DNA of 64,000 nucleotides. Origin: Bacteroidia bacterium (GTDB lineage: Bacteria > Bacteroidota > Bacteroidia > Cytophagales > Flammeovirgaceae). Under the pieces are notes generated by a model. The model did not search any database. It was not told where the DNA came from and saw only the letters and a program-made list of their open reading frames with translations. Where the stretch lies: positions 39,736-103,735 of the forward strand of contig JAUIAB010000011.1 in the NCBI GenBank assembly GCA_030425505.1. The letters run 5' to 3'. Within the stretch, counting starts at the first letter, position 1. Each line of letters begins with the position of its first letter. This document shows, piece by piece, positions 19,806 through 29,536 of the stretch. A program made the translations under genes and the position numbers.

Positions 19806-19925
19806 TTTTAAGCATCGAGGGTTATGCTAAAAAGTTTAACTACAGCTCAAAAAATATCTTTAGGTTGATGATAATACTTGTAGAGAAAGTTGGTGCATCA
19901 AAAAAACTAGTTATAAAGTAAAAGC

Positions 19926-20291
19926 CTATATCTTTTCAATGGCTATATCTTCCACAGAAGGATTAACTGCCTTGTCAGAACAGGAGTTAAAAGTATGTAA
20001 AACAAATGCTCCATTTGCATCCAATGAAAACATCTCTTTCTCTAAAGCTTGGCTTTCCTTACCGGGGCAATTTATTTTGGGTTGGTACGTAACTTTTACC
20101 CCAAAAGCGTTTTCATTAATAATCTTTATTGTAGTAGTAACTATATCACTTACCCTTGAACTCTTAACATTATAATAGAAAGAAACATTGTCTTGATTGG
20201 TGATAAGTATCCAATCATTCTTTTTACTGAAAGAAGCTGTAAGTAAGGTCAACATAGTAAATGATACTATAATTTTAATTTTTTTACTCAT
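19926..20291 (-). CDS. Small secreted hypothetical protein
   Basis: 121-aa protein with an N-terminal hydrophobic signal (KIIVSFTMLTLLTASFS) and a mature part of about 100 residues predicted to be beta-rich (VSFYYNVKSSRVSDIVTTTI, GVKVTYQPKINCPG). Two cysteines in the mature protein (INCPG and NSCSD) could form a disulfide. I do not recognise a family. It lies about 120 bases from the TonB receptor start and 93 from the DUF3857 gene, all on the minus strand, with no clear terminators between them. Confidence 0.6.
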   Translation of the reverse strand: MSKKIKIIVSFTMLTLLTASFSKKNDWILITNQDNVSFYYNVKSSRVSDIVTTTIKIINENAFGVKVTYQPKINCPGKESQALEKEMFSLDANGAFVLHTFNSCSDKAVNPSVEDIAIEKI

Positions 20292-20384
20292 AATTTTAAT
20301 ATTTCAAATAATGTCTAATAATGATTGTAACTAATTTATTTTATTATAGCAGAAAACCACTTATAATTAAAAGTACTGTACTTT

Positions 20385-22370
20385 TTAATTTGCTACTTTT
20401 TCTAAAACCAACGTTACCTTATTAAAATTCGCTGCAGCATTAATAACTCTTCTAAACTCGTCAAATTTCTCTTTCGGAAATTCAAGTTTTTTATAATATT
20501 CATTTATTGTCAAAATCAGCTTATTATTCTCGTATATATAGGAAGACTCAAAACCAAAGATTTTACTTTTATCCTCCTCATATATAGTACTAAAAATCAA
20601 GTCCTCTGGGTTTTTAATAATGTAATTTTTGGGAATAGCTAACTCAACTCTCCTTTTGTAAACTCTATTAAAGTCATTTTCAATATCGTAAACCCTCTCT
20701 TTTTCCTGATATAGCTCTACTTGTGGTCCAATTGCTTGACCTATTTTTATCAAATACTTATTTCCAGCCTTTTCTATTAGACTCTTTACTGTTACTTCTC
20801 CTTCAACGACAAATGGTTTATTGTTCTTTATTCCATCCAAATTGCCATTTTTAACTTCATATTTATTAATTAGTGCGTCTTCCGCTAAAAATTTCATTAA
20901 AGTTTCTACGATATTCTTCTTTTGATCTTCGTTTACAATTGCATAATAAGGTTGAATATTACTAGCAAAGTATCCCTTCATTTCTCTTTTAACAGCAGCT
21001 TTCACTTCCTTTTTTGAAAGATCAAAATTTAATATCAAGCTGAGACTATCCGTATTTTCTGAATAAGAAGGTGGAGCAATAAACTTAATTTTCGACTCCA
21101 TTTCACTTTGTTTTTTATCTAGGCGATTAGGGATAAAAAGCGCATTATTATTTGTAAACTGAAAAGGCACAGACCCTAGTCTGAAAAAAGGGTTGTAAGG
21201 AATCAAAAGCTTTTCTAAGCCACTGAAATACAACAGGTAATGATCAAGAAAGCTCCAAGACTCAAAAGATTCATCAAATTTAATTTCTGTTCTATTTGTC
21301 GTCAATACCAGTTGAGGGTAAATCTTCACTTGCGATAAAAGAGCAAGCATCAGTTTGGTAAAGCCCTTTTCATTTGCAAAGTTATTTTTCAAGACTTTTT
21401 CGATTTCTTCAAAGTCTTTGCCAATACCTTTCTGAAAAACAATTTTTGATTTTACATAGCTCTCAATTCCTTTTATCTTTTCTAAATCAGACTTTAGTTT
21501 TTTTAGCTTTAGATGTTTAATTTCTTTATCTAAAAGCTTTTGTTCACTTTCAGTAATGGTAAAAAAAGCTTTTCCTAAATTTTCAGACGCATCTTCCCAA
21601 GTTAGTATTTTGTCAAAACCATTTAAAGAGTTGTAGGTAAGTTTCCACTCTACTCTCATTTGATTAGAAGTAAGATAAGAATAGGGTTCAACAACAGATT
21701 TAGGAATAGATGCGAGCTCTGCATACAAGATTTGCCTCTCGTTTTCTACCATAGCAGCAGGCACTGGAAAACCATTATACCCTTTTGCTTCAAAGACCAA
21801 ATTTGAAGGTGAAATCAGCTCAAATGATGCATTACGTATAGGTATCTGCAATTGCATGAATTCTCTATCAAAAAGAGTAGGGTATATTTTCTGAACATAC
21901 ATATATTCTATTTCAGACCCTAATTCTATACCACTGATTGCCATGCCTTTAAAGCTGATCCCATCTTCACCCTTCATATCAAGTAACTGATCTTGATCCT
22001 GCATCAGAACAGAGTTATTTTTTTTAATCACTCTTGCCTTAAAACGAACTAGATCGATTACATTATCTTTTGGCAAATAGATTCTGTTAAATTGTTGAAC
22101 TGCATCTGGAGTGTTAACTTTTGCAATTACATGCACAATTTGAAGAGCTGCTAAGTCTTTATTGTCATAAGTATATTCAAACGCCCTGTGGTATTTCAAA
22201 ACTATTGAAGGTAGTAGGCTATCTTCCGAGCTAAGAGTATACTGAACTCTTTCCTTTTTCCAGTCATAGTTACTCCTCAAAAAAACACTTTCTCCATCTA
22301 AGTCTGAGCCTTGGCTAAACCCCAAAAAGCTAGTAAAAAATAATATCGCACCAAAGAGTAGTCTATTCAT
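20385..22370 (-). CDS. DUF3857 / degenerate transglutaminase-like protein
   Basis: 661-aa exported protein with a signal peptide (1-19, ending LGFSQ). Residues about 50-240 fit the DUF3857 domain (VLKYHRAFEYTYDNKD, FKGMAISGIELGSEIEYMYV). A transglutaminase-like segment follows at about 300-390 and then a long beta-rich C-terminus. In active members a conserved Cys is expected in a GxCKD-like motif before the helix FTKLMLALLSQVKIYPQLVL; here the residues are NNFANEKGF, so the nucleophile is missing. The later His/Asp region reads SFLDHYLLYF. The protein is therefore probably a non-enzymatic periplasmic or surface protein. Family assignment rests on motif resemblance; the role is unknown. Confidence 0.75.
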   Translation of the reverse strand: MNRLLFGAILFFTSFLGFSQGSDLDGESVFLRSNYDWKKERVQYTLSSEDSLLPSIVLKYHRAFEYTYDNKDLAALQIVHVIAKVNTPDAVQQFNRIYLPKDNVIDLVRFKARVIKKNNSVLMQDQDQLLDMKGEDGISFKGMAISGIELGSEIEYMYVQKIYPTLFDREFMQLQIPIRNASFELISPSNLVFEAKGYNGFPVPAAMVENERQILYAELASIPKSVVEPYSYLTSNQMRVEWKLTYNSLNGFDKILTWEDASENLGKAFFTITESEQKLLDKEIKHLKLKKLKSDLEKIKGIESYVKSKIVFQKGIGKDFEEIEKVLKNNFANEKGFTKLMLALLSQVKIYPQLVLTTNRTEIKFDESFESWSFLDHYLLYFSGLEKLLIPYNPFFRLGSVPFQFTNNNALFIPNRLDKKQSEMESKIKFIAPPSYSENTDSLSLILNFDLSKKEVKAAVKREMKGYFASNIQPYYAIVNEDQKKNIVETLMKFLAEDALINKYEVKNGNLDGIKNNKPFVVEGEVTVKSLIEKAGNKYLIKIGQAIGPQVELYQEKERVYDIENDFNRVYKRRVELAIPKNYIIKNPEDLIFSTIYEEDKSKIFGFESSYIYENNKLILTINEYYKKLEFPKEKFDEFRRVINAAANFNKVTLVLEKVAN

Positions 22371-22558
22371 TCAAATTATAGAATAAAAAGGAAAGAAACA
22401 TTGGTTGAAGCTATTCAACACTATTAAAGGTAACGAAAAAATGAGTACTTGTAAAGGTTATAACAGTAAGTGACTTTAAGCACTCACTTTTAAACAAAAA
22501 AAATGCTTTACCTATCGGCAAAACATTGATTTTCTTACTAGTAAGTATGTTGTAATTC

Positions 22559-22810
22559 TTACAATGAATTTACGTACTTAGCTAATTTCGATTTATTGTT
22601 CGCAGCTTTATTGCTATGAATAATATTTCTTTTTGCAAGCTTATCGATCATTGAAGCCACTTCGCCATAAAGCTTTTCAGCTTCTTCTTTGTCAGATGTA
22701 TTCCTTAGCTTTTTTACGAAAGTTCTCGCAGTTTTTAATTGATATCTATTTCTCAGCCTTTTAGCTTCACTTGAACGAATTCTTTTCTTCGAAGACTTAT
22801 GATTTGCCAT
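22559..22810 (-). CDS. rpsT: 30S ribosomal protein S20
   Basis: Small-subunit protein that binds the 5' domain of 16S rRNA. At 83 aa it is typical. It starts [20 protein letters not shown] and continues as a three-helix bundle ([40 protein letters not shown]). It lies between serS and the DUF3857 gene. A -7 element (TACTTTTG on the minus strand, 22839-22832) lies 22 bases before the ATG. Confidence 0.97.
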   Translation of the reverse strand: MANHKSSKKRIRSSEAKRLRNRYQLKTARTFVKKLRNTSDKEEAEKLYGEVASMIDKLAKRNIIHSNKAANNKSKLAKYVNSL

Positions 22811-22831
22811 ACTCTATATTATTTCGGTTTG

Positions 22832-22839
22832 CAAAAGTA
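22832..22839 (-). promoter_or_regulatory. Possible -7 element of rpsT
   Basis: TACTTTTG on the minus strand matches TAnnTTTG 22 bases upstream of the rpsT start. The best CAA/TTG upstream is at a spacing of 13, shorter than usual. Confidence 0.4.
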
Positions 22840-22955
22840 AGAAAACCACACTCAATATAAAAACATCTATATATAGATATTTAAAAAAAATACAAATTTG
22901 AGAATTTAGAATAAATAGAACTGGTGTTTAAATACCAGGTATTTTCTCTCTAAAC

Positions 22956-24233
22956 TTAACTTATGGTTTTAAAACCACAATAATCTACTAGTACTTCAGG
23001 AATACTGATACCTTCTTTTGTTTGACCATTTTCTAAAATAGCAGCAACAATTCTTGGTAGAGCAAGACCACTACCATTTAGAGTGTGTGCTAAATGGCTT
23101 TTCCCCGACTTATCTTTATATTTCAAATTCATCCTATTCGCTTGATAAGATTCAAAGTTGCTTACAGAGCTTACCTCTAACCATCTTTTTTGAGCTCCAG
23201 AGTATACTTCCATATCATAGCACAAAGCTGCGTTGAAGCTTATATCCCCGCCACAAAGGAGTAACTTTCTAAAAGGCAGCTCCAGCTTTCTAATCAAACC
23301 TTCAATATATTCGCTCATTCTCTCTAAAGCTTCATACGACTCCTCTGGTTTATGAATTTCAACTATTTCTACCTTATCAAATTGATGCAAACGATTTAAC
23401 CCTCTTACATTAGCTCCCCAAGAACCTGCTTCTCTTCTAAAGCATGGAGTATATCCGCAAAACTTTAATGGTATTTCTTCTTCTCGCACCGTTTCCTTTC
23501 GTAACATATTTGTAATGGGAACTTCTGCTGTAGGAATGAGGTAATAGTTTTCGTTCTGCAAATGATACATTTGCCCTTCTTTATCAGGCAACTGACCTGT
23601 AGCATAACCCGATTCTTCATTAATCAAAATCGGTGGCTGTATCTCCAAATAACCTTCTTGTTCTGCCTGGTCTAAGAAAAACTGTATTAAGCCTCTTTGA
23701 AGCTTAGCTCCTTTGCCCTTGTAAAAGGGGAAGCCTGCTCCTGTCACTTTATTTCCAAGATCAAAGTCTGCTAAATCGTATTTTTTCAATAAATCCCAAT
23801 GAGGCAGTAAGTTTTTATCCTCAAAAAAACTTATATCTCCCTCTCTAAAAATCTCAATATTGTCATCAGCGGAAGATCCTTCAGGCACTTTTTGATGAGG
23901 AATATTGGGAATCTTGTAAAGCAACAGTTTTAATTCTTCTTCTATATCACCTACTAGGCTTTCTAATTCCTGCACTTCAGACTTCAATGCTCCCGCTTTC
24001 TTTTTTGCGCCTTCAGCCTGAGAAATATTACCTTCTTTTATTAAAGTGCCAATTTTCTTTGCCTCACTGTTAGCTGTAAACTGAACATCATCTCTTTCTT
24101 TTTGGGTTTTTTTTCTCTTATTGTCTAAAGAAATTACTTCTTCTATCAGTGCATCTGCTTCTTTAAGCCTTTTCTTTTTTAATCCACTTAATACTAAATC
24201 TCTATTCTCTCTTATAAATGATATGGATAGCAT
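22956..24233 (-). CDS. serS: Serine--tRNA ligase
   Basis: Class II aminoacyl-tRNA synthetase charging tRNA-Ser, 425 aa. Residues 1-110 form the long antiparallel coiled-coil arm that reads the tRNA variable arm (KKTQKERDDVQFTANSEAKK). The catalytic core has TAEVPITNMLRKE, motif 2 in CFRREAGSWGANVRGLNR and HQFDKVEIVEI, and motif 3 in HTLNGSGLALPRIVAAILEN. All motifs are intact and the length is normal. A -7 box (TAGCTTTG on the minus strand, 24260-24253) lies 20 bases before the ATG. It is divergent from the TamB-like gene. Confidence 0.97.
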   Translation of the reverse strand: MLSISFIRENRDLVLSGLKKKRLKEADALIEEVISLDNKRKKTQKERDDVQFTANSEAKKIGTLIKEGNISQAEGAKKKAGALKSEVQELESLVGDIEEELKLLLYKIPNIPHQKVPEGSSADDNIEIFREGDISFFEDKNLLPHWDLLKKYDLADFDLGNKVTGAGFPFYKGKGAKLQRGLIQFFLDQAEQEGYLEIQPPILINEESGYATGQLPDKEGQMYHLQNENYYLIPTAEVPITNMLRKETVREEEIPLKFCGYTPCFRREAGSWGANVRGLNRLHQFDKVEIVEIHKPEESYEALERMSEYIEGLIRKLELPFRKLLLCGGDISFNAALCYDMEVYSGAQKRWLEVSSVSNFESYQANRMNLKYKDKSGKSHLAHTLNGSGLALPRIVAAILENGQTKEGISIPEVLVDYCGFKTIS

Positions 24234-24545
24234 CGGTTACTATTTTTTTTTACAAAGCTATCTATTCCTGAAAAAAACTAGTTATCCTATTAAATCTTAT
24301 TTCTCAAATTTCAGATAACGTAGAACGTTATATTTTATATAAAACTTGTTAGCTAATAAAAGACGTAGCTTATAACTAATATAGTAATCTATATTAGTAA
24401 TTTATTTTTCAAAAAAACTGTTTTTTGGATTCTAAGCAAACTAATTAACTCATTTTCCTCTTTTATTCATTGAGCATAATTTCAAGCTATAATTATGGAA
24501 CAGGAAAAATACTTAAGTTAACTTTGCACAAGTTGTAAATAGGGT
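24234..24545. other. Divergent serS/tamB-like intergenic region with two inverted repeats
   Basis: A 312-base gene-free spacer. It holds a -7 box for serS (24253-24260, minus), an inverted repeat ATAACGT-AGA-ACGTTAT (24315-24331), a perfect 10-bp hairpin ACTAATATAG-TAAT-CTATATTAGT (24375-24398), and a -7 box TAACTTTG (24519-24526) for the plus-strand gene. The repeats could be operators or stem-loops; nothing shows which. Confidence 0.6.
24519..24526 (+). promoter_or_regulatory. Possible -7 element of the TamB-like gene
   Basis: TAACTTTG matches TAnnTTTG exactly. Initiation about 7 bases downstream would leave a leader of only some 13 bases before the TTG start at 24546, supporting that start. 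No TTG is seen at the -33 position. Confidence 0.45.
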
Positions 24546-27500
24546 TTGAAAAAAAACAGACTAAAAAAAAGTATTGAATTTCTTACAAAGTGGATAAGCA
24601 GACTATTATCCTTATTTGTAGGATTACTAATACTTTTTCTTTTAGGTTTACAGTTCCCTTATATTCAAACTCACCTAGCGAAGTATGCCTCTAAAGAGTT
24701 TGAAAAGAAAACTGGGTATGAAATTTCTGTAGATAAAGTTCAAATAAACTGGTTTGACCTCATCACTATAAAAAGAATAAGCCTAAAAGATAAGAAAGGG
24801 GCAACACTAGTTAACCTCAAAAAAATTAACATTGACTATAGCTTAAAAGATCTTCTTTTCTCTAAAGAAATCTCCATAGAAGAAATTAATCTTTACAATG
24901 GAGCCATCAATTTGAAGCAGGATGATAGTCTGAATTTTGTAAAGCTTTTTACAAAATTCAAACCTAAAAAAAAGGCCTCAAAAAGTAAGTTATTTATTTT
25001 ACAAAAGGCTAGTATCAATAATGTATCAATAAGCTATGAAAGATTAGGGAGAGAAAAAGTCATTGATCAATTTGACCCCAACCATTTGTATTTTAAAGAC
25101 TTAAGTACTGAAATAACAGATTTAATAATCATTAATGACACCGTATCATTAAACATCCAGTCTTTGAGTACGATTGAACAGAATGCCAACTTTAACATTC
25201 ATTCTCTTGAAACACAATTCTTGTATTGTAATAAAGCAATTGCACTTAAAAGCTTAGATGCTAAAATGGAAAACTCAACCATAAAAAATGAAATTGTTTT
25301 CCATTACGATTCCCCTCAAGACTTATCTGACTTTATAAATAAAGTAAAGATAGAAGCAAGCCTTGATAGCACATCCATTAAGCTTTCAGACTTATCTAAA
25401 ATTGTTTCTCTGAATAGTGAAATAGAAGATACTTATCTTCTATCTGGAAGAATATCTGGAACAGTAACTGATTTAGCAGGAAAAGAGATAAAAATTAACT
25501 TTGGGAATAAAAGTTGGGCAGAAACGAACCTGAGCTTTTTAGGACTTCCAAAAATCAATGAAACTTTTGTTGACATCGAAATAAAAGACTCTTACCTACT
25601 ATTCAATGACTTAAAACAATACCTGCCACCAAAATCCAGAGCTACTTTCAAGAAACTTGGTAAAATAAAGTGTAAAGCAAACTACATTGGTTTTTTAAAT
25701 GATTTTGCCACTAGTGGATCATTTAAGACAGACCTTGGAGATATTGTTACTGATATTAACTTCAAAACTTCTACTAATTATTATAAAGGGTACATAAAAA
25801 CAGAAGACTTTGATATAGGATACCTAACGGGTCAGTCCAAATACGTAAACAAAACTTCATTAGAGGGAAATATAGAGGGTAATGGTTTTTTCCTAAATAC
25901 AGCAGATTTTGTAATCACGGCTAGTGTAGAAAAGCTCGATTTCAAGAACTACGAATACAATAACATAACTTTAAAAAATGCTCATCTTAGAAAACAGCAG
26001 TTCAATGGTGAAATAGCAGTTAATGATAAAAACTTGAAGTTGTTTTTGAAGGGAAATATCAACTTTAAAGACAGTACCTTTCTTTTCAACTCCAATATTG
26101 ATACTCTCAATGCATATGAGCTTAATTTTTCCAAAAAACCTTTATTTGTTCATTCTCAAATAGAAGCAAATTTCAATGGCTTATCATTAGACAAAGCGCA
26201 AGGAGTAATTTCTTTAGAAAACACTTTAATAGATTACAATAATGAAACACTACAAGTAGACTCTTTAACCATTGCATCTTTTGATACAAATACTGAAAAA
26301 ACAATAGATATTTACTCTGATCTTTTCGATTTAAAAGCTAAAGGAGAGTTTAAAACCTCTTATCTAATAGATGAATCTTTCGCTTTTTATCAAAAATTTG
26401 GATCAATGCTACATCTTGTCAACCAGGATAGTATTGATCAAAAAGATCCAACTGAAGACGATATAAGGTTTAAATTGGACTGTACATTTAAAAGAGGGAA
26501 TAAAGTACTAAGGCTTTTTGATAAGCACATCTATATTTCTGAAAATACTAAAGTCAAAGCTAGTCTGATTAAGAACTCTGACGAAAATTCCCTATCGGTA
26601 TCACTTGATGCAGATAGTATATTTTATAAATACAACACCTTTGAAAAAAATGAATTTAAGCTTTTTGCCAATGATTATAGCCAAAATGAAGAAGATTTTT
26701 CTCTAGAGTTTTTGATAAAATCAGAATCACAAAGTATAGGGAAAATAGAAACAAAAGACCTAAAACTATATGCATATAATCTAGATAACAACTTTATCCT
26801 AAATGGATACATTGAAACTGCAGAAAGAAAAGACTTTTTTAACTTGGATGGCTATCTCAATATAAATGAAAATAATATTGAGCTGGGTTTACCAAAAACA
26901 ACCTTTGGTGTATTAGATCAAAAGTGGTTTAATAAAAATAACTCTGCAAATAAAATCATTTTTGAAGAAAACTCATTCTCTTTCAATGATCTATCCTTTG
27001 CAACAGATCAAGGACAAGAAATAACAATTGATGGAAAACTTTTAGACACAGAAAGCGATCCTCTCAATATTAACATCAAAAATTTTGACCTAAATGCCTT
27101 ATCCCCATACATAAACAAGAAACTTAACGGAAACCTTGATTTACAAGCAAACTTAGTAAAATCTAAAAGTGGAATTAGAGCCAATAGTAATGGAATAGCT
27201 TCACAACTAACAATTGACAATTATCCTTTGGGTAATTTAATTATAGATACTAATTGGAATCCAGAAAAAGAACTTTTAGATATCAATACATTTTTGGAAC
27301 AAGAGCAAAAAAATGTAATTCAACTTACTGGAAGCTATAACCCAAACAATGAAAATAAAAGTAAAAGACTGAGTCTTGATCTTATTTTCGATGGAGTTGA
27401 CCTTAGTACATTCGAGCCATTCACCAATACATTTATAAGCAATATGCAGGGTCTCACTATTGGCTACTTAGAAATATCAGGAGATCTAAGCTCTCCTATA

Positions 27501-29036
27501 ATAACTGGTGACGCTTTAATATATGGAGGTCAATTAACTGTCAATTATTTAAATACTGAATTTCATTTTAATGACAAACTCTATTTCTATGAAGATAGGA
27601 TTGTGACTAAAAACTTTAGGCTTGCAGATCAGTATAGCCATTATGCATATCTAGATGGAGGACTATATCATAGTGAATTTGCTAACTTTATAATAGATCT
27701 GACTGGAAAATTTAAAAACTTTCAGGTTCTTAACACAACTAAGGAAGATAATGACTTGTATTACGGAGAGGTAATTTCAACTGGCTCATTTGAAATTTTT
27801 GGACCTACTAATGATTTAGATTTAGATATTAATGCAAAAACAGAAAAAGACACACGTTTTTCAATACCAATTAGTGGAAATAGTACAGTTTCAGATAATG
27901 ATTTTATTCATTTTGTTTCTTCAGATACTTTAAATATCTCTCCCGAAAATCAAGCAACTGACCTATCCTCTAATTTAAGTCTGGATATGAATCTAGATAT
28001 AACTCCTGATGCTTATTTTGAGCTAATATTTGACGAGCAAACTGGAGATATAATAAGAGGTAACGCTGAAGGAAAACTTCAAATGGGTATTGACACCAAA
28101 GGAGAATTCACCATGCATGGTGATGTAAAACTTACAAAGGGCGCCTACAACTTTACTCTCCTCAATGTAGTTGATAAAAGATTTGATATAATGAGAGGAT
28201 CACACATTAACTGGTTGGGAGACCCTTACGGAGCTATTATGGATATAAAAGCGAGCTATCAACAGTATGCTTCATTAGCACCCATTATAATAAATGCAGA
28301 TAGTGCTTTGCTAAATCAGCCCGAAATACGCAGAAAATACCCAGTCAGTGTTATTCTAAATCTTACTGGAAGTCTCCTTTCTCCAGAGCTAAATTTTGAT
28401 ATAGATGTTTTGGATTACCCGGGAACGATTAGTGTTGGAGGAACTCCAATATCTCTAGAATACCAAATTGAGGCTTTCAAGCAAGACATTCAAAACGATG
28501 AGCAAGAGTTAAACAAACAGGTTTTTAGCTTAATCATTCTTAAAAAGCTATCGCCCAGAAGGTCTTTTGCAGGAATTAGTAATACGGCAGGTAGTAGCGT
28601 AAGTGAATTTCTCACAAACCAACTCAGTTATTGGGTCTCTCAAATAGATAAAAACCTAGAGATAGATCTAGGTCTTGGAAGCTTTGATAGAGATGCTTTA
28701 AATACTTTTCAGTTAAGATTGTCTTATTCTTTTTTAGATGGGAGAATAAAAGTTACAAGAGAGGGAGGGTTTACCAACACCCATAACGAAGCAGATGTGA
28801 ATAGTATCTTAGGAGATATAACTGTGGAATATCTTTTAACAAACGATGGCAAATTAAGAGCTAAAATGTATCAAAAAAACAACTCCTCTTTAATTAATTC
28901 AGGTTTTAATAATGCTGCTACTAGGGGATTTAGCATTCAGCATTCGGAAAGCTTTAACTCACTTAAAGATATTTTTAGGAGGAAAAAGAAGAAGAAAGAA
29001 AAAAAGAAGCGAGAGAAAGAAAAAAAATCAAATTAA
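24546..29036 (+). CDS. TamB-like translocation and assembly module protein
   Basis: 1496-aa AsmA/TamB-type envelope protein. One N-terminal membrane helix (LLSLFVGLLILFLLGLQFPY, about 18-37) anchors it in the inner membrane. The rest is a very long repetitive beta-rich periplasmic body, the groove-like shape known for lipid-transporting TamB relatives. The C-terminal third fits the TamB domain (GEFTMHGDVKLTKGAYNFTL, SVGGTPISLEYQIEAF, NKQVFSLIILKKLSP). It ends in a strongly basic tail (RRKKKKKEKKKREKEKKSN). The start is TTG at 24546: an in-frame TAG at 24540-24542 excludes an upstream start, and the membrane helix begins soon after. In this family a TamA/BamA partner is expected; the only Omp85 here is 24 kb away. 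Confidence 0.88.
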   Translation: MKKNRLKKSIEFLTKWISRLLSLFVGLLILFLLGLQFPYIQTHLAKYASKEFEKKTGYEISVDKVQINWFDLITIKRISLKDKKGATLVNLKKINIDYSLKDLLFSKEISIEEINLYNGAINLKQDDSLNFVKLFTKFKPKKKASKSKLFILQKASINNVSISYERLGREKVIDQFDPNHLYFKDLSTEITDLIIINDTVSLNIQSLSTIEQNANFNIHSLETQFLYCNKAIALKSLDAKMENSTIKNEIVFHYDSPQDLSDFINKVKIEASLDSTSIKLSDLSKIVSLNSEIEDTYLLSGRISGTVTDLAGKEIKINFGNKSWAETNLSFLGLPKINETFVDIEIKDSYLLFNDLKQYLPPKSRATFKKLGKIKCKANYIGFLNDFATSGSFKTDLGDIVTDINFKTSTNYYKGYIKTEDFDIGYLTGQSKYVNKTSLEGNIEGNGFFLNTADFVITASVEKLDFKNYEYNNITLKNAHLRKQQFNGEIAVNDKNLKLFLKGNINFKDSTFLFNSNIDTLNAYELNFSKKPLFVHSQIEANFNGLSLDKAQGVISLENTLIDYNNETLQVDSLTIASFDTNTEKTIDIYSDLFDLKAKGEFKTSYLIDESFAFYQKFGSMLHLVNQDSIDQKDPTEDDIRFKLDCTFKRGNKVLRLFDKHIYISENTKVKASLIKNSDENSLSVSLDADSIFYKYNTFEKNEFKLFANDYSQNEEDFSLEFLIKSESQSIGKIETKDLKLYAYNLDNNFILNGYIETAERKDFFNLDGYLNINENNIELGLPKTTFGVLDQKWFNKNNSANKIIFEENSFSFNDLSFATDQGQEITIDGKLLDTESDPLNINIKNFDLNALSPYINKKLNGNLDLQANLVKSKSGIRANSNGIASQLTIDNYPLGNLIIDTNWNPEKELLDINTFLEQEQKNVIQLTGSYNPNNENKSKRLSLDLIFDGVDLSTFEPFTNTFISNMQGLTIGYLEISGDLSSPIITGDALIYGGQLTVNYLNTEFHFNDKLYFYEDRIVTKNFRLADQYSHYAYLDGGLYHSEFANFIIDLTGKFKNFQVLNTTKEDNDLYYGEVISTGSFEIFGPTNDLDLDINAKTEKDTRFSIPISGNSTVSDNDFIHFVSSDTLNISPENQATDLSSNLSLDMNLDITPDAYFELIFDEQTGDIIRGNAEGKLQMGIDTKGEFTMHGDVKLTKGAYNFTLLNVVDKRFDIMRGSHINWLGDPYGAIMDIKASYQQYASLAPIIINADSALLNQPEIRRKYPVSVILNLTGSLLSPELNFDIDVLDYPGTISVGGTPISLEYQIEAFKQDIQNDEQELNKQVFSLIILKKLSPRRSFAGISNTAGSSVSEFLTNQLSYWVSQIDKNLEIDLGLGSFDRDALNTFQLRLSYSFLDGRIKVTREGGFTNTHNEADVNSILGDITVEYLLTNDGKLRAKMYQKNNSSLINSGFNNAATRGFSIQHSESFNSLKDIFRRKKKKKEKKKREKEKKSN

Positions 29037-29073
29037 CCTTAGTTTTTTTGCAAAATCCAGAATTTTTAAACAC

Positions 29074-29454
29074 ATGATTTCAAACAATAACGATCCAGAG
29101 TTAGACGGAAAATACCTTGGCACTATTTCTCAAGACTTTATTATAGTTGCAAATACCCTGAAAGAAGCTTCTTATCAGTTAAGAGCAAGAAAAATATCTG
29201 AACATCCTATTTTTCCTATTTCTAAAGAAGAGCTTCCTATTGGAAAAATATTGGTTCACAAAACAGAGGCAAATACCTTCTGGAATTATCACTTTTCTTT
29301 TCTCGATGAGTTTGTGCAGAGAAAACTCATTGCTCAAGATAAACTCCCCGACTTTAAACACGCCTTTAAAGACCCCGATGAATTTTGCTGTTTATTTGTG
29401 GTCGACAATGATTTTGTGAACTTTATATATATTCCCTACCCAGAAGAAGAATAA
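29074..29454 (+). CDS. Hypothetical cytosolic protein, 126 aa
   Basis: Starts at ATG 29074 (MISNNNDPELDGKYLGTISQ) and ends at 29454. An in-frame open stretch upstream to 28912 overlaps the end of the TamB-like gene in another frame and is rejected as non-coding. The protein is acidic, lacks signal or membrane segments, and ends FVVDNDFVNFIYIPYPEEE. Two adjacent cysteines occur in DPDEFCCLFVV. I do not recognise a family. It starts 37 bases after the TamB-like gene, probably in the same transcript, and precedes the rplU promoter. Confidence 0.7.
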   Translation: MISNNNDPELDGKYLGTISQDFIIVANTLKEASYQLRARKISEHPIFPISKEELPIGKILVHKTEANTFWNYHFSFLDEFVQRKLIAQDKLPDFKHAFKDPDEFCCLFVVDNDFVNFIYIPYPEEE

Positions 29455-29480
29455 ATTTTGAGATATAAGAAAACTCTGCA

Positions 29481-29510
29481 TTGAATAATAATTATTAATT
29501 ATTACCTTTG
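29481..29510 (+). promoter_or_regulatory. Promoter of rplU-rpmA
   Basis: TTG at 29481-29483, a 19-base spacer and TACCTTTG at 29503-29510 match the Bacteroidota consensus TTG-N19-TAnnTTTG exactly. Predicted initiation is about 20 bases before the rplU ATG. Confidence 0.75.
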
Positions 29511-29536
29511 CAATCCTCTTAAAAAGCATATTAGAA

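Noticed and set aside
22865..22878. Palindrome ATCTATATATAGAT upstream of rpsT
   Set aside because: It consists almost only of A and T, in very A+T-rich DNA, so chance occurrence is likely.
28912..29454. Longer version of the 126-aa gene starting at 28912
   Set aside because: The extra part overlaps the basic tail of the TamB-like gene in another frame and is simple Lys/Arg-rich sequence; the ATG at 29074 is a natural start.
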